Source of the DNA: a virus
Length of the DNA: 64,000 nucleotides
Virus record (IMG/VR): IMGVR_UViG_3300034682_000252
Location: 27,017-91,016 of that record
Strand: one strand, 5' to 3'
Shown here in pieces: positions 1 through 7,633 of the stretch (positions are counted from its first letter, which is position 1; each line of letters begins with the position of its first letter). Made by a program: the position numbers and the translations under genes. The notes under the pieces were generated by a model, which was not told the origin of the DNA, ran no database searches, and worked only from the letters and a program-made list of their open reading frames with translations.

Positions 1-154
1 GGGCGGCGCTATCTACCGCCACCAGCACCGTCAGGGCGCCAGTGGCCTTGTTAACAAGACTCCTGACCAGGTGGGCCACCATGGAGGCCGGGAAGGGGCG
101 AACTCGCCCAACGGGGGTTGCTGGGTCGCCCAGGGAGTAGGGGTCCGGTGACAT
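1..154 (-). CDS. Partial hypothetical protein, cut by left edge
   Basis: An open frame on the minus strand starts with ATG at 154 and runs off the left edge without a stop (51 codons visible). An AGGAG ribosome-binding sequence lies about 10 nt upstream, which makes the start credible. The visible N-terminus (MSPDPYSLGDPATPVGRVRP) is proline-rich, followed by a Val/Leu-rich stretch (ALTVLVAV) just before the edge. It is divergent from the operon starting at 361 and shares its control region. I do not recognise the family. Confidence 0.5.
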   Translation of the reverse strand, partial: MSPDPYSLGDPATPVGRVRPFPASMVAHLVRSLVNKATGALTVLVAVDSAA

Positions 155-199
155 GAAATAGCCGCTCCTGTTTAACACCCTTTAATTCAGGGCTTCGGG

Positions 200-208
200 T
201 TAGGATGT
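200..208 (+). promoter_or_regulatory. TTAGGATGT dispersed motif, site 1
   Basis: Exact copy of the repeated 9-mer, preceded by GGG, in the divergent control region between the genes at 154 and 361. Role inferred from its recurrence upstream of operons. Confidence 0.6.
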
Positions 209-266
209 GAGTCCGACAAGGATACCGTTCTGTTCGCGCTAAGCAAGGGGGAATAGCTCACACGCC

Positions 267-310
267 GGAAAATATTTCACTCCAATCTCTTCTTTTCGGA
301 AATATCTTCC
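267..310. promoter_or_regulatory. Paired palindromic operator, site A
   Basis: Two copies of a GGAAATATTTTCC-like palindrome lie at 267-278 (GGAAAATATTTC) and 298-310 (GGAAATATCTTCC), centres about 31 bp apart. They precede the 361-4375 operon. The same paired arrangement recurs at 19450, 31512 and 44539, so this is likely the binding site of one regulator. Confidence 0.6.
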
Positions 311-353
311 TATAGGATGGATTCATACATATACCATAAAACAGGGATAAAGG

Positions 354-362
354 TTAGGATAT
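354..362 (+). promoter_or_regulatory. TTAGGATAT variant of dispersed motif, site 2
   Basis: One-base variant of TTAGGATGT, preceded by AAAGG, overlapping the possible ATG at 361. A regulator bound here could block transcription or translation of the operon. Confidence 0.5.
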
Positions 363-942
363 GGGGATCAACACCATGAGCATTATCAGCGCGGCTGTAT
401 CACACCTCAAAGAGCCATCCATGGAGCGAGCAGAAGAGGCGGCCCGCAGCCTGGCCGAGCGTTACATGATAGGCCTAGAGGCGGCCGGCTGGGATGTGAA
501 CGTGGCTTACCCCATGCCCAAATCCACTATGTCACGGATCGACTATCAGCCCCTTATGGCCCGCCACAACCTCGCCAAGCGCCTGACCACCTACGACAAC
601 GAGCGCAACGACATTAAAACCGGAGCGGGTCGCGCCCACTACCGGGTATGGAACAAGGACGCCGTTGAGCGGCTGGTGGCCGAAGCCCGCGAACAGGCCG
701 CCCAGCAGTACGACGCCTTTGTCGCCAAGCTGGTGGGCAAGGTGGAGGCTGACGGGCCGGTGGTGGAGGCCATCCTCACCGGCGAGCACGTTTGGGGGCA
801 TTCCATCCTGACCGTGTGCCACGCCGACGGCACCACCCACAAATGGCGCACCGAAATGATTATCAACGTCTCGAAACTGGGGACCCTGTTCAACCAGTGG
901 CCCACCCGCAAACTCAAGCCGGCCAAGCGCAAAGCAGCCTGA
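361..942 (+). CDS. Hypothetical first protein of the rightward operon
   Basis: 193 aa, soluble, with Ala/Glu-rich helices around residues 20-35 and 100-125 and a Lys/Arg-rich tail ending PAKRKAA. ATG 361 has AAGG seven bases upstream but overlaps the TTAGGATAT motif. ATG 376 (MSIISAAV) has GGGGA at good spacing and may be the true start. It heads a compact operon ending at the terminator near 4404, under paired operator A. The basic tail would suit nucleic-acid binding, but I do not recognise the family. Confidence 0.65.
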   Translation: MGINTMSIISAAVSHLKEPSMERAEEAARSLAERYMIGLEAAGWDVNVAYPMPKSTMSRIDYQPLMARHNLAKRLTTYDNERNDIKTGAGRAHYRVWNKDAVERLVAEAREQAAQQYDAFVAKLVGKVEADGPVVEAILTGEHVWGHSILTVCHADGTTHKWRTEMIINVSKLGTLFNQWPTRKLKPAKRKAA

Positions 943-987
943 CCAAGCCGGCCCCGCCCTGGGGCCATCCATTACCAGGAACACACC

Positions 988-1377
988 ATGATACCCACCA
1001 TGACCCCCGAGTTTTTGCAGCAGTTGGCGCTATCCACCCTGCTGGCCGAACGCAGCGAAGAACAGGGGACCGACTACGAAGAAGGCACCTATGAGCAAGG
1101 GGTGCGGGACACCCTGCAATGGGTGGCCGGCATCCTTTCCGCCCCGCCTCACGCAGCAAGCGAATACCCGGAGCTGGCGCTCCCCCTGGAGGTCATCAGG
1201 GAGCACCTGGCGAACCACGGCACCGTCGAGTTCATGCACCTCCTATCGGGCCTCAAGAAAGCCGGGTGCCCCACCCTGGGCCCCACCTGCCGGGGCTGCC
1301 CGGACTGCGCCGGGCCAGTGATGAGTGATGCCGACTACCAAGCAATGCTTGGCGATTCCAAACCCACCGAAGTTTGA
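988..1377 (+). CDS. Small Cys-rich hypothetical protein
   Basis: 129 aa starting at ATG 988 with AGGAA seven bases upstream. Residues about 95-107 carry a cysteine cluster (CPTLGPTCRGCPDC) that could hold one zinc ion; the rest is acidic and helical. Second gene of the 361-4375 operon, 45 bp after its predecessor and 16 bp before its successor. Family not recognised. Confidence 0.65.
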   Translation: MIPTMTPEFLQQLALSTLLAERSEEQGTDYEEGTYEQGVRDTLQWVAGILSAPPHAASEYPELALPLEVIREHLANHGTVEFMHLLSGLKKAGCPTLGPTCRGCPDCAGPVMSDADYQAMLGDSKPTEV

Positions 1378-1393
1378 CCAGGAGAAACCCAGA

Positions 1394-1717
1394 ATGACCA
1401 CTTCCGCTGTTATCGCCCTCACACCCGAGGCGCTGAATGTTCTGTTCCCCGAGAGGAAGCTGTGCGCCCACTTCGGCGACCACGCCAACGGAGTCGGCCG
1501 CAATCGCTTCATCCTCACCCAAGACATAAAGGACCGCATCAGGGAGGCCGTCCAGGCGGAAGTACGCCTCAAAGAGGTGGCCGCAACCACCGCCCGCACC
1601 GCCGTTTACAACGTCCTCAAGTCCGAACTGGTCAGCGTCACCCAGCAGGAGCTGGAAGCGCGGGCGGCCGCCCTCAAAGCCGGGATCAGCAAGTCACCCG
1701 CGGAGCATCAACAATGA
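1394..1717 (+). CDS. Hypothetical helical protein
   Basis: 107 aa starting at ATG 1394 behind AGGAG. Mostly helical: residues about 45-100 are rich in Ala, Glu, Lys and Arg. Its TGA overlaps the ATG of the DHH phosphoesterase (ATGA), so the two are translationally coupled. Family not recognised. Confidence 0.65.
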   Translation: MTTSAVIALTPEALNVLFPERKLCAHFGDHANGVGRNRFILTQDIKDRIREAVQAEVRLKEVAATTARTAVYNVLKSELVSVTQQELEARAAALKAGISKSPAEHQQ

Positions 1718-2616
1718 TCACCACTACCATCCTCTATCACAACGACGCTGACGGGTTCGCTTCTGCCCTGGCCGCCTGGTTGCGCTACGGTAACAACGCC
1801 CACTATATCGAGGTTGCCTATGGTAAGCCGGTCCCCACCATCCCGGCCGGCACCGTCGATCTCTTCATCCTGGATTTCAGCTACTCCCGCGAGGTGTGTG
1901 ACCTGCTGGCCTCCCAGTACCGGCTGGTGGTCCTGGACCACCACAAGACCGCCCAGGCCGCCCTGGCTGATGCTCCCTACGCCATCTTTGACATGAGCAA
2001 GGCCGGCTGTGAGCTCGCCTGGGAGCACTTCTTTCCGGCCGAGCCGCTGCCGGAGCTGCTGGCCTACGTGGCCGATCGTGACTTGTGGCTCTGGGAGCTC
2101 CCCCTCTCCAAGGAGGTGAACGCCTGGATCTCCACCCTGCCCAAGCGGTTTGATGAGTGGGCGCTCTCCCTTCGCAGCGGGATCAACCAGGGCATGGTGA
2201 TGTGCGGCCAGGCTGTTCTGGCCAATCAGGCCAACTTGCTGGAGATCATGGCGAGTGGCGCCAAGTTCATCGAGATCGCCGGCTTGCCCGCCGTGGTGGT
2301 GAACAGCACCCAGGCGCTGCACTCCGAACTGGCCGATTTTCTGGGCCAGCGCTTCCCCGGAGCTGCCGTCGTGGCCATCTACCAGGACCAGGGGAACGGC
2401 ACCCGCAAATACTCGCTGCGCACCACCAGCCCCGATGTGGATGTGAGCGCCATTGCTCGCCAGTACGGCGGCGGCGGTCACCGCAAGGCGGCCGGGTTTG
2501 AGTTGCCGCCCTACAGCTACCCGTCCGAGCTCTGCATGGGTGGCGAACTGAGCCGCGCCCTGGAGTCCATGAATCACATGGAGCAGATGATTAATCTTAG
2601 AGGGGGGAAGGTATGA
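1714..2616 (+). CDS. DHH/DHHA1 family phosphoesterase
   Basis: 300 aa with both hallmarks of the DHH superfamily (RecJ, NrnA-like oligonucleotide and cyclic-dinucleotide phosphodiesterases). The N-terminal metal motif HNDADG is at residues 9-14, DHH at 75-77, and a GGGGHRKAAG DHHA1 substrate-binding loop near 252. The family hydrolyses phosphodiester bonds with Mn2+ in the cytoplasm; the substrate here is unknown. Short RNA, pAp or cyclic nucleotide second messengers are candidates, and the last would fit an anti-defence role (inference). Overlaps both neighbours by ATGA junctions. Confidence 0.9.
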   Translation: MITTTILYHNDADGFASALAAWLRYGNNAHYIEVAYGKPVPTIPAGTVDLFILDFSYSREVCDLLASQYRLVVLDHHKTAQAALADAPYAIFDMSKAGCELAWEHFFPAEPLPELLAYVADRDLWLWELPLSKEVNAWISTLPKRFDEWALSLRSGINQGMVMCGQAVLANQANLLEIMASGAKFIEIAGLPAVVVNSTQALHSELADFLGQRFPGAAVVAIYQDQGNGTRKYSLRTTSPDVDVSAIARQYGGGGHRKAAGFELPPYSYPSELCMGGELSRALESMNHMEQMINLRGGKV

Positions 2617-3263
2617 GCCCCCTCGAGCAAGACACCCCACCAGCCCTGGTGAAGGCCATCAAGCCAGCCGTGGCCTGGAAGGTGGATGACGGCGAGCACA
2701 GCAAGATCGTGTTTCATCATCACGGCCTGGCCGCCCGCCGTGAGGGGGCCAACGAGCTGGATGTGGAGTTTGAGCTCGCCATCTGCACCCGGGCGCGGGA
2801 GTTCGACCAGTACGCCAGCCTGGGCGAAGTGCCCACCCAAGTGCTGCTCGATGCCGGCTGGTTCTTCTACTGCCACTATTGTGACGCGACCGTGCGCCAG
2901 GACGACGACAGCGACGAGGAGCGCGGGCCGCTGGTGGTCGATGGGGATTCCGTCTATTGCAGCCAGGCTTGCCAGGACAACCTGGCGGCCGAACGGGCCA
3001 GGCTGGACAGCAATTTCGCCCGGTTCAAGGAGTCCGTGATCGCACTGCGCCCGGATCTGACCTTCACCTCCTGGCACGGGGGCTACCCCATGGCAACCTG
3101 CCGCGCTCACTTCCGCTTCCCTGGGAGCGACTACACCGGCACCATTCTTGATTTTGCGGACGGCAGGGGCTTGCTCTGGTCCATCCCCAAGGCAGATATG
3201 GCGGCCTGGGAAGCCTATGAAGCCACGCGAACTGGCGCGAACAAGGAGCAACCCCATGGCTAA
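2613..3263 (+). CDS. Zinc-finger-like hypothetical protein
   Basis: 216 aa. Residues about 88-132 hold a CHYC pair and a CSQAC pair separated by an acidic loop, a likely four-cysteine zinc site. The N-terminal part is beta-rich with a His cluster (VFHHHG). ATG overlaps the upstream stop, and the 3' end overlaps the next gene by 8 bp, so it is embedded in the operon. Cysteine spacing suggests a treble-clef or ribbon fold; function unknown. Confidence 0.7.
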   Translation: MSPLEQDTPPALVKAIKPAVAWKVDDGEHSKIVFHHHGLAARREGANELDVEFELAICTRAREFDQYASLGEVPTQVLLDAGWFFYCHYCDATVRQDDDSDEERGPLVVDGDSVYCSQACQDNLAAERARLDSNFARFKESVIALRPDLTFTSWHGGYPMATCRAHFRFPGSDYTGTILDFADGRGLLWSIPKADMAAWEAYEATRTGANKEQPHG

Positions 3264-3876
3264 GAAACCCGATCCCGTGCTCGCCGCGCTCACGCTGTAC
3301 GAGCAGAAGAATGCTTTCATCCGTCGGCTTATCAACCCCCTGCCGGATCCGGCCTACGCCACGGACGCCCACTTTATGAACCTGGAGGGAATGCTGGAGA
3401 GCTACCGGCGCGACTGGGGGCTGAACCTGGCCCCCGACTTCCAGCGCGGCCACGTCTGGACCAAGGCCCAACGGGTCGCCTATGTCGAGGGGATCTTGCG
3501 GGGGACCGTTGGGGAGAGCCAGCGCATCATCCAGTTCAACGCGCCCCACTGGGAGGACACCAATTATGCCGGCGAGCTGCCGAGAGAGATCCAGATAGTG
3601 GACGGCCTCCAGCGCCTGACCACCGTTCGCCAGTACCTGGCCGGCGAGTTGAAGATCTTTGGTGGCCTGACCGTGGGGGACTTTGACGGCTCGAGTTACA
3701 GCGCCAGGATGGGAATTTACCGATTCAGGGTAAACATCCACACCTTCGCCACCCGCCAGGCGCTGCTGCGCTACTACCTCGAGATCAACAGCGGCGGCAC
3801 CCCGCACAGCAAAGCCGAGATCAAGCGGGTGCAGGCCCTGCTGGTGGCCGCTACCGAGACAAGGAACAACCCATGA
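3256..3876 (+). CDS. DUF262 (GmrSD N-terminal-like) protein without nuclease domain
   Basis: 206 aa. Residues about 60-68 read PDFQRGHVW and about 116-123 read DGLQRLTT, the two signature boxes of DUF262, a ParB/sulfiredoxin-like nucleotide-binding fold. In type IV restriction enzymes of the GmrSD class this domain is joined to a C-terminal HNH (DUF1524) nuclease; here the protein stops straight after DUF262. It could be a small phage ATP/NTP-dependent protein or a decoy against GmrSD-type defence (inference). ATG at 3256 is 8 bp inside the preceding gene. Confidence 0.8.
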   Translation: MAKKPDPVLAALTLYEQKNAFIRRLINPLPDPAYATDAHFMNLEGMLESYRRDWGLNLAPDFQRGHVWTKAQRVAYVEGILRGTVGESQRIIQFNAPHWEDTNYAGELPREIQIVDGLQRLTTVRQYLAGELKIFGGLTVGDFDGSSYSARMGIYRFRVNIHTFATRQALLRYYLEINSGGTPHSKAEIKRVQALLVAATETRNNP

Positions 3877-4103
3877 GCACCACCGAACAAACCCCCCACG
3901 TCACTACCCTTACCTGCATCAGGGAGGGCGAGATCGAGAGCATCAAGCTGGGCCAGACATTCCAGGTGCTGACCGAAGATCAACGCAACTGGGAGATAGA
4001 GGCGGACGGAGAGCGCTACCTCGTCAGCAAGATCACCAGCCAGGTGCGCTACTACTGGGATTCGCCCTGGCTCACCACCAGCGAGCAAGGAGACAAGGCA
4101 TGA
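3873..4103 (+). CDS. Small beta-rich hypothetical protein
   Basis: 76 aa, starting with an ATGA overlap on the DUF262 gene and ending with an ATGA overlap on the next gene. The composition is beta-rich (LTCIREGEIESIKLGQTFQV and following strands) with no cysteines and no membrane segment. Function unknown; conserved coupling suggests it is really translated. Confidence 0.6.
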   Translation: MSTTEQTPHVTTLTCIREGEIESIKLGQTFQVLTEDQRNWEIEADGERYLVSKITSQVRYYWDSPWLTTSEQGDKA

Positions 4104-4375
4104 CCATGCTGACCTGGCTGCGCCTTCGGGTGAAGTGGTGGGTTGCCGGCCGGGAACTGGCCGAGCTGCGCCGCTGGCAAGTGCAATGGCATCTGTACCG
4201 GCGCTGGCTGGCCGAGTTCCAGGACGTGGGGGAAGCAATGGACAGCCTACAGGCCGCCGCCAAGGGTGAGGGGCTGAATAGCTGCCTGCCGGCGCACGGG
4301 GATGGCCCCTGGTCGGTGGAGGCACTGAGGGACAGACTACGGGCCAGGCGCGACCGGCCAGACAGAGCAGCATAA
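4100..4375 (+). CDS. Small basic Trp-rich hypothetical protein
   Basis: 91 aa; N-terminal half is a Trp/Arg-rich amphipathic helix (WLRLRVKWW, then LRRWQVQWHLYRRWLAEF) that could lie on a membrane or bind another protein. Last gene of the operon; a hairpin terminator follows within 10 bp. Confidence 0.6.
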   Translation: MTMLTWLRLRVKWWVAGRELAELRRWQVQWHLYRRWLAEFQDVGEAMDSLQAAAKGEGLNSCLPAHGDGPWSVEALRDRLRARRDRPDRAA

Positions 4376-4379
4376 ACAC

Positions 4380-4404
4380 CAGGGCGCCACAAGGGCGCCC
4401 TTTC
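4380..4404 (+). terminator. Rho-independent terminator of the 361-4375 operon
   Basis: Stem AGGGCGCC / GGCGCCCT with a short ACAA-type loop followed by TTTCT, directly after the last gene. Confidence 0.7.
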
Positions 4405-4513
4405 TACGCCCGTCGCGGGCTCCTATTTAACATATAAGGGTCAGTCACGCGGTTCAGCATCTGGTCGGCCAGGCTGTAACAACGTGGCTTTTTTGTCTCA
4501 TTCTGTCACATGG

Positions 4514-5635
4514 CTACCGTTTTCCAGCCCTACGGCGGGCCATGGCCGATTCGCCGGCCAGAATGTCACGGCAATAGCGGATCACCATGCGCTCACTGGT
4601 CCAGCGGCCGGCCTGCATGATCTCCAGAGTGTTGTATCCCTCGGCTGCCAGATCCTGGGAGGCGCCCACCCGGGCGGAGTGCCCAGACCAGCGCGGGATA
4701 CCCAGGCGCTCGAGATCCAGCTCCATCCACGCCTTGGCGAAGATCTTCTCTACCGTATCCACCGACAGCGGGCCGCCAGCATAGGCCGGCTTGTTGTGCT
4801 TGGTGACCTTGCCGAACAGTTGATCGCCCCCCTCCAGCTTGCGGCCGGCCGCCTCCAGGTACTCCAGGATCAGCCGCATAGCCTGGCGCGACAGCGGCGC
4901 TTTGTCCGGTTCGCCTGAGTGGTTCGTCTTGGTGATGGGGATGGTCAGCACGGCGGTCCCGTCGGGATTGAGCTTGATGTGCTGGCAGCGAATACGGGCC
5001 ACCTCGGACGCCCGCAGCAGCGTTTCATAGGCCACTACCAGGAGCGCCAGATCCCGCTTGCGCACCAGGAACGGGGATTGCCCCCACAGCTCCACCAGGT
5101 TATCGAGGTGAACCTCCCGCAGCGCGGAGGCCTGGTCGATCGTCTCCTCGGCCTTCACCTTGGCCCGCACCAGGGCGGCAAAGGTCCCCTGTAGCCGCTC
5201 GTCGGTGGTCGGGTCCGGGCAGCCGGCCGCCCGGTGAACCCGCCCAATGGCCCAGCGGTCAATCGCCAGGGTGTTGCGGTGGACGCTGGTGGCCCGCTCG
5301 GTCAAGTAGGCTTCCACGTCGGCCACGTCGGCCGGAAGCGGTGACCGGTCACCAGAACTGGCGCACCAGGCCGCGAACCGGGACCAGGCGCCGGTGAGGG
5401 ATTCAATGGTCCGCTCGGAGTAGCGGCCGGCCCGCACCTGGAATTCCTCCAGGAACTGGGCGATGGCCTCCTGGATGCGCGGGTGTCGGTCGATGCGATG
5501 GCCATGCAGGCGAGCGCGGCGGATCAGCTCGCCCAAGTCGCTCGGGGTGAAGGCGTCGAGATCGAGTTGGTCGATAGTGGCGGTGAGTTCGGCCGGTAAC
5601 ATCTTGTCGCCGGCGAAGATGGCAAGTTGAGTCAT
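4514..5635 (-). CDS. cre-like: Cre-class tyrosine site-specific recombinase
   Basis: 373 aa. Catalytic residues can be placed on P1 Cre: Arg208 in TLLRASEVARIR, Lys236 in ITKTN, His319 and Arg322 in the Cre-identical box WSGHSARVGA, Trp345 and the nucleophile Tyr354 in the C-terminal helix. The length resembles VCre-type enzymes (about 380 aa) more than Cre (343). The N-terminal core-binding domain spans about residues 50-165. Its role should be resolving plasmid dimers and circularising the terminally redundant phage genome. The lox-like palindrome lies 55 bp upstream of the start. Confidence 0.93.
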   Translation of the reverse strand: MTQLAIFAGDKMLPAELTATIDQLDLDAFTPSDLGELIRRARLHGHRIDRHPRIQEAIAQFLEEFQVRAGRYSERTIESLTGAWSRFAAWCASSGDRSPLPADVADVEAYLTERATSVHRNTLAIDRWAIGRVHRAAGCPDPTTDERLQGTFAALVRAKVKAEETIDQASALREVHLDNLVELWGQSPFLVRKRDLALLVVAYETLLRASEVARIRCQHIKLNPDGTAVLTIPITKTNHSGEPDKAPLSRQAMRLILEYLEAAGRKLEGGDQLFGKVTKHNKPAYAGGPLSVDTVEKIFAKAWMELDLERLGIPRWSGHSARVGASQDLAAEGYNTLEIMQAGRWTSERMVIRYCRDILAGESAMARRRAGKR

Positions 5636-5690
5636 GGGAAAGGGTCTTTTCTAGTTGTTTGGGCGCGTCGGTGAGTATAGCCCCATTTGC

Positions 5691-5726
5691 ATCAATTCGG
5701 AATAATTGTCATTAGTCCGAATTGAT
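5691..5726 (+). other. lox-like recombination site
   Basis: Arms ATCAATTCGGAATA (5691-5704) and TAGTCCGAATTGAT (5713-5726) are inverted repeats with 13 of 14 matches. They flank the asymmetric 8-bp spacer ATTGTCAT (5705-5712). This is the exact loxP architecture (13-14 bp arms, 8-bp spacer). From memory, outer arm ends and spacer closely resemble VloxP, the target of Vibrio VCre, whose spacer is ACTGTCAT. It sits upstream of the recombinase gene, as expected for the cognate site. Confidence 0.85.
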
Positions 5727-5969
5727 AATTTATGGAAATCGCCAGGTGGTGAGTGCTGGTTTTTTGAAAATCAGCAATGGTACTCAATGGCGACCCGAAA
5801 TAAGGGGCGATTGTTGCAACCATCAGGAAAGGGTGGAGTTTTTGATCAAGACATGATCAAGGTAATTTTAAGACCCATAGCAATCCTTGCCACTCGCTGA
5901 ATATGCTGCGAAAATCGCGGCCTAGAAAAAATAACAAGCACGTCGAACTAAATCAGGCGGGATAATGTA
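5727..5969. other. Intergenic region right of the lox-like site
   Basis: About 240 bp of lower GC than its surroundings. It has only a short frame (stop near 5900) with no good start or ribosome-binding sequence. Two TGATCA hexamers occur near 5839-5856. Nothing else recognised. Confidence 0.4.
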
Positions 5970-6224
5970 ATGGCAAGCCAGTTCTCACTCTCAACAGTGG
6001 TTAATCACACGGAATTTATATACTCACCCGCCACGGCGTCAACGCCAGCAAAATTCGAACTGCCAGCCAACATAGATGATGTTGTGGCAGTTTGTGGGGG
6101 CCACGACGACCTATCAGCCTGGATTGTTTATCAGTTCGCCATCCCCAGCGACTATAACGACCAGCTAGAAACAATCCAGCAACTCTTTATTTCAGCCATG
6201 CAGGAACGGCGCCATGGACGATAG
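5970..6224 (+). CDS. Small hypothetical protein
   Basis: 84 aa from ATG 5970, with AGGCGGGAT as ribosome-binding sequence at good spacing. Acidic C-terminal half with one Trp (DDLSAWIVYQF). The 3' end overlaps the start of the membrane protein by 11 bp, so the two genes are coupled. Family unknown. Confidence 0.6.
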   Translation: MASQFSLSTVVNHTEFIYSPATASTPAKFELPANIDDVVAVCGGHDDLSAWIVYQFAIPSDYNDQLETIQQLFISAMQERRHGR

Positions 6225-6555
6225 CCTAACCCCACTGGAGGCCCGCCGGCAGAGTCGGGATCGCCTCATCCAAGCCGTCAGGGTCACGCTGACCGGCGCG
6301 GCGGCTGGCTGGTTGGCGGGCAGGATCACGCTCGAGCCGGCAACTTTAGTCGCAGCCGGCGCGATGTTGATTCTCGTTCCACTCAACTTCCTAACGGCAA
6401 GCCCTGTCCGCCCATTTGTGCGCATCATGGGGGCCACCGTCGCCACCATGGCGGTACATAGTCTGATCGAACCGGGATACTTTAGTGCCTGTTTGGCCAT
6501 TTTATGGCTTGTTATTGCTGCTTTCGCGATCAATAGCCACCTAACCCGCCAGTAA
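6214..6555 (+). CDS. Small membrane protein, possible holin
   Basis: 113 aa with a charged N-terminus (MDDSLTPLEARRQSRDR) and about three hydrophobic segments near residues 25-55, 68-85 and 90-106, then a short basic tail. AGGAA lies 7 nt before the ATG. The size and topology would fit a holin, but it is far from the endolysin at 46172, and an inner-membrane accessory protein is equally possible. Confidence 0.6.
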   Translation: MDDSLTPLEARRQSRDRLIQAVRVTLTGAAAGWLAGRITLEPATLVAAGAMLILVPLNFLTASPVRPFVRIMGATVATMAVHSLIEPGYFSACLAILWLVIAAFAINSHLTRQ

Positions 6556-6680
6556 TATGCCTTTGAAATGCGTGTAATCAGCCAGGGCCCCCGCCCTGGC
6601 CGCTCCTCCCCTTCATACCGCCCCCTCGTTCAGGTATTGATCTGAGTCCCCTGTCACTTCCTAAGCTATGCCGCATTGAC

Positions 6681-6710
6681 TTGAACAGTCCTTTTGTGAG
6701 CTACTATGAT
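6681..6710 (+). promoter_or_regulatory. Candidate sigma-70 promoter
   Basis: TTGAAC (6681-6686), 18-bp spacer, TATGAT (6705-6710), about 50 bp upstream of the gene at 6759. Sequence match only. Confidence 0.4.
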
Positions 6711-6758
6711 GGCACCAATTATTTAAACCCCCCCGTAAAAGAGAAGGCGGTCAACGTT

Positions 6759-7598
6759 ATGGCAGTAGATATTTCCCGGTACGAAAAGTTCTTGGAAGTC
6801 CGCAATAACGCAACAAAAATAATTCAGCGTCATTCTATTCACCACGAATTGAAAGGCGATGACGAGAGCGGGCACTATTCAAAATTGGATGGCGGCAAGG
6901 CAAGTGACACCCTGCCACCCACAGAGAGCGCACGTAATAAAAATGATGATGCCGAGCAAAATATTACAGTGCGCCACGTTGGCGTTATTACAGATAAGGA
7001 TGAATTACTTAATTTAAATCAATTTATTCAGCAGTGGCAGAATATGGCCAATGAATTAACCAAGGCTGACCCGCTCCGTTTCCCAAAGAATGCTGCCGTA
7101 TTAGCACCGGTCCCCAGTATTATTTATGGTGTCCGCGCTATGTCAATTAGTGTTGGGCCAGCGACCACCAGCAAGAAATTTACCAAGCAAAGCATTCTGA
7201 CCCGGTACGACAAAGCCATCAAAAAGGCGCTCCAGAGCGAGCGGGTGAGCCATAACAGCGCACTACGCCTCCAGCTCGAGCGAGAGCGGGCGTTATTGGT
7301 CGCGGACAGCGAAACCCACTACCGGATCCGCAATACATGCGGAACAGAGACAGTTTGCACCGTGACATATAACGACGGCACCACGGACAAGGTGAGAGTC
7401 CCCCATGTTGGAGTGGCTTTTGCGGCCCCGTTTGGAGGCATTGAGATTAGAAAGCCGCGTGTAATGCGCCCTCGATCAGACCGTTTGGAGCTGATGGGCA
7501 TTGAGCCGCTGGATTGTTCCCTGTCTGGCCTGTCTGGCTTTGTTTACCGCGAATCAGAGGTAATTACAGCAAGGGGGCGTCACGCACGGCGGAAATAA
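6759..7598 (+). CDS. Hypothetical protein in an AT-richer island
   Basis: 279 aa from ATG 6759 with AAGGCGG about 9 nt upstream; the frame opens further up at a TTG without a good ribosome-binding sequence. The first half is lower in GC than its neighbours, a hint of separate acquisition. It is hydrophilic, with a helical Arg/Glu-rich stretch near 185-210, a beta-rich middle (CGTETVCTVTYNDGTTDKV) and a basic end (ARGRHARRK). Stands alone between the small genes at 5970-6555 and the convergent terminase. Function unknown. Confidence 0.65.
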   Translation: MAVDISRYEKFLEVRNNATKIIQRHSIHHELKGDDESGHYSKLDGGKASDTLPPTESARNKNDDAEQNITVRHVGVITDKDELLNLNQFIQQWQNMANELTKADPLRFPKNAAVLAPVPSIIYGVRAMSISVGPATTSKKFTKQSILTRYDKAIKKALQSERVSHNSALRLQLERERALLVADSETHYRIRNTCGTETVCTVTYNDGTTDKVRVPHVGVAFAAPFGGIEIRKPRVMRPRSDRLELMGIEPLDCSLSGLSGFVYRESEVITARGRHARRK

Positions 7599-7633
7599 CA
7601 AAAATTCATCAGCCATGGGGGCGGTTGTCATAT

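Noticed and set aside
200-208. TTAGGATGT read simply as a sigma-70 -10 box
   Set aside because: Most copies lack a -35 match at 16-18 bp, and copies point either way relative to the gene they precede. A regulator-binding site fits better, though a role as activator-dependent promoter is not excluded.
5706-5900. Frame of 64 codons after the lox-like site
   Set aside because: It starts from TTG inside the lox-like site and has no good ribosome-binding sequence or recognisable protein pattern.
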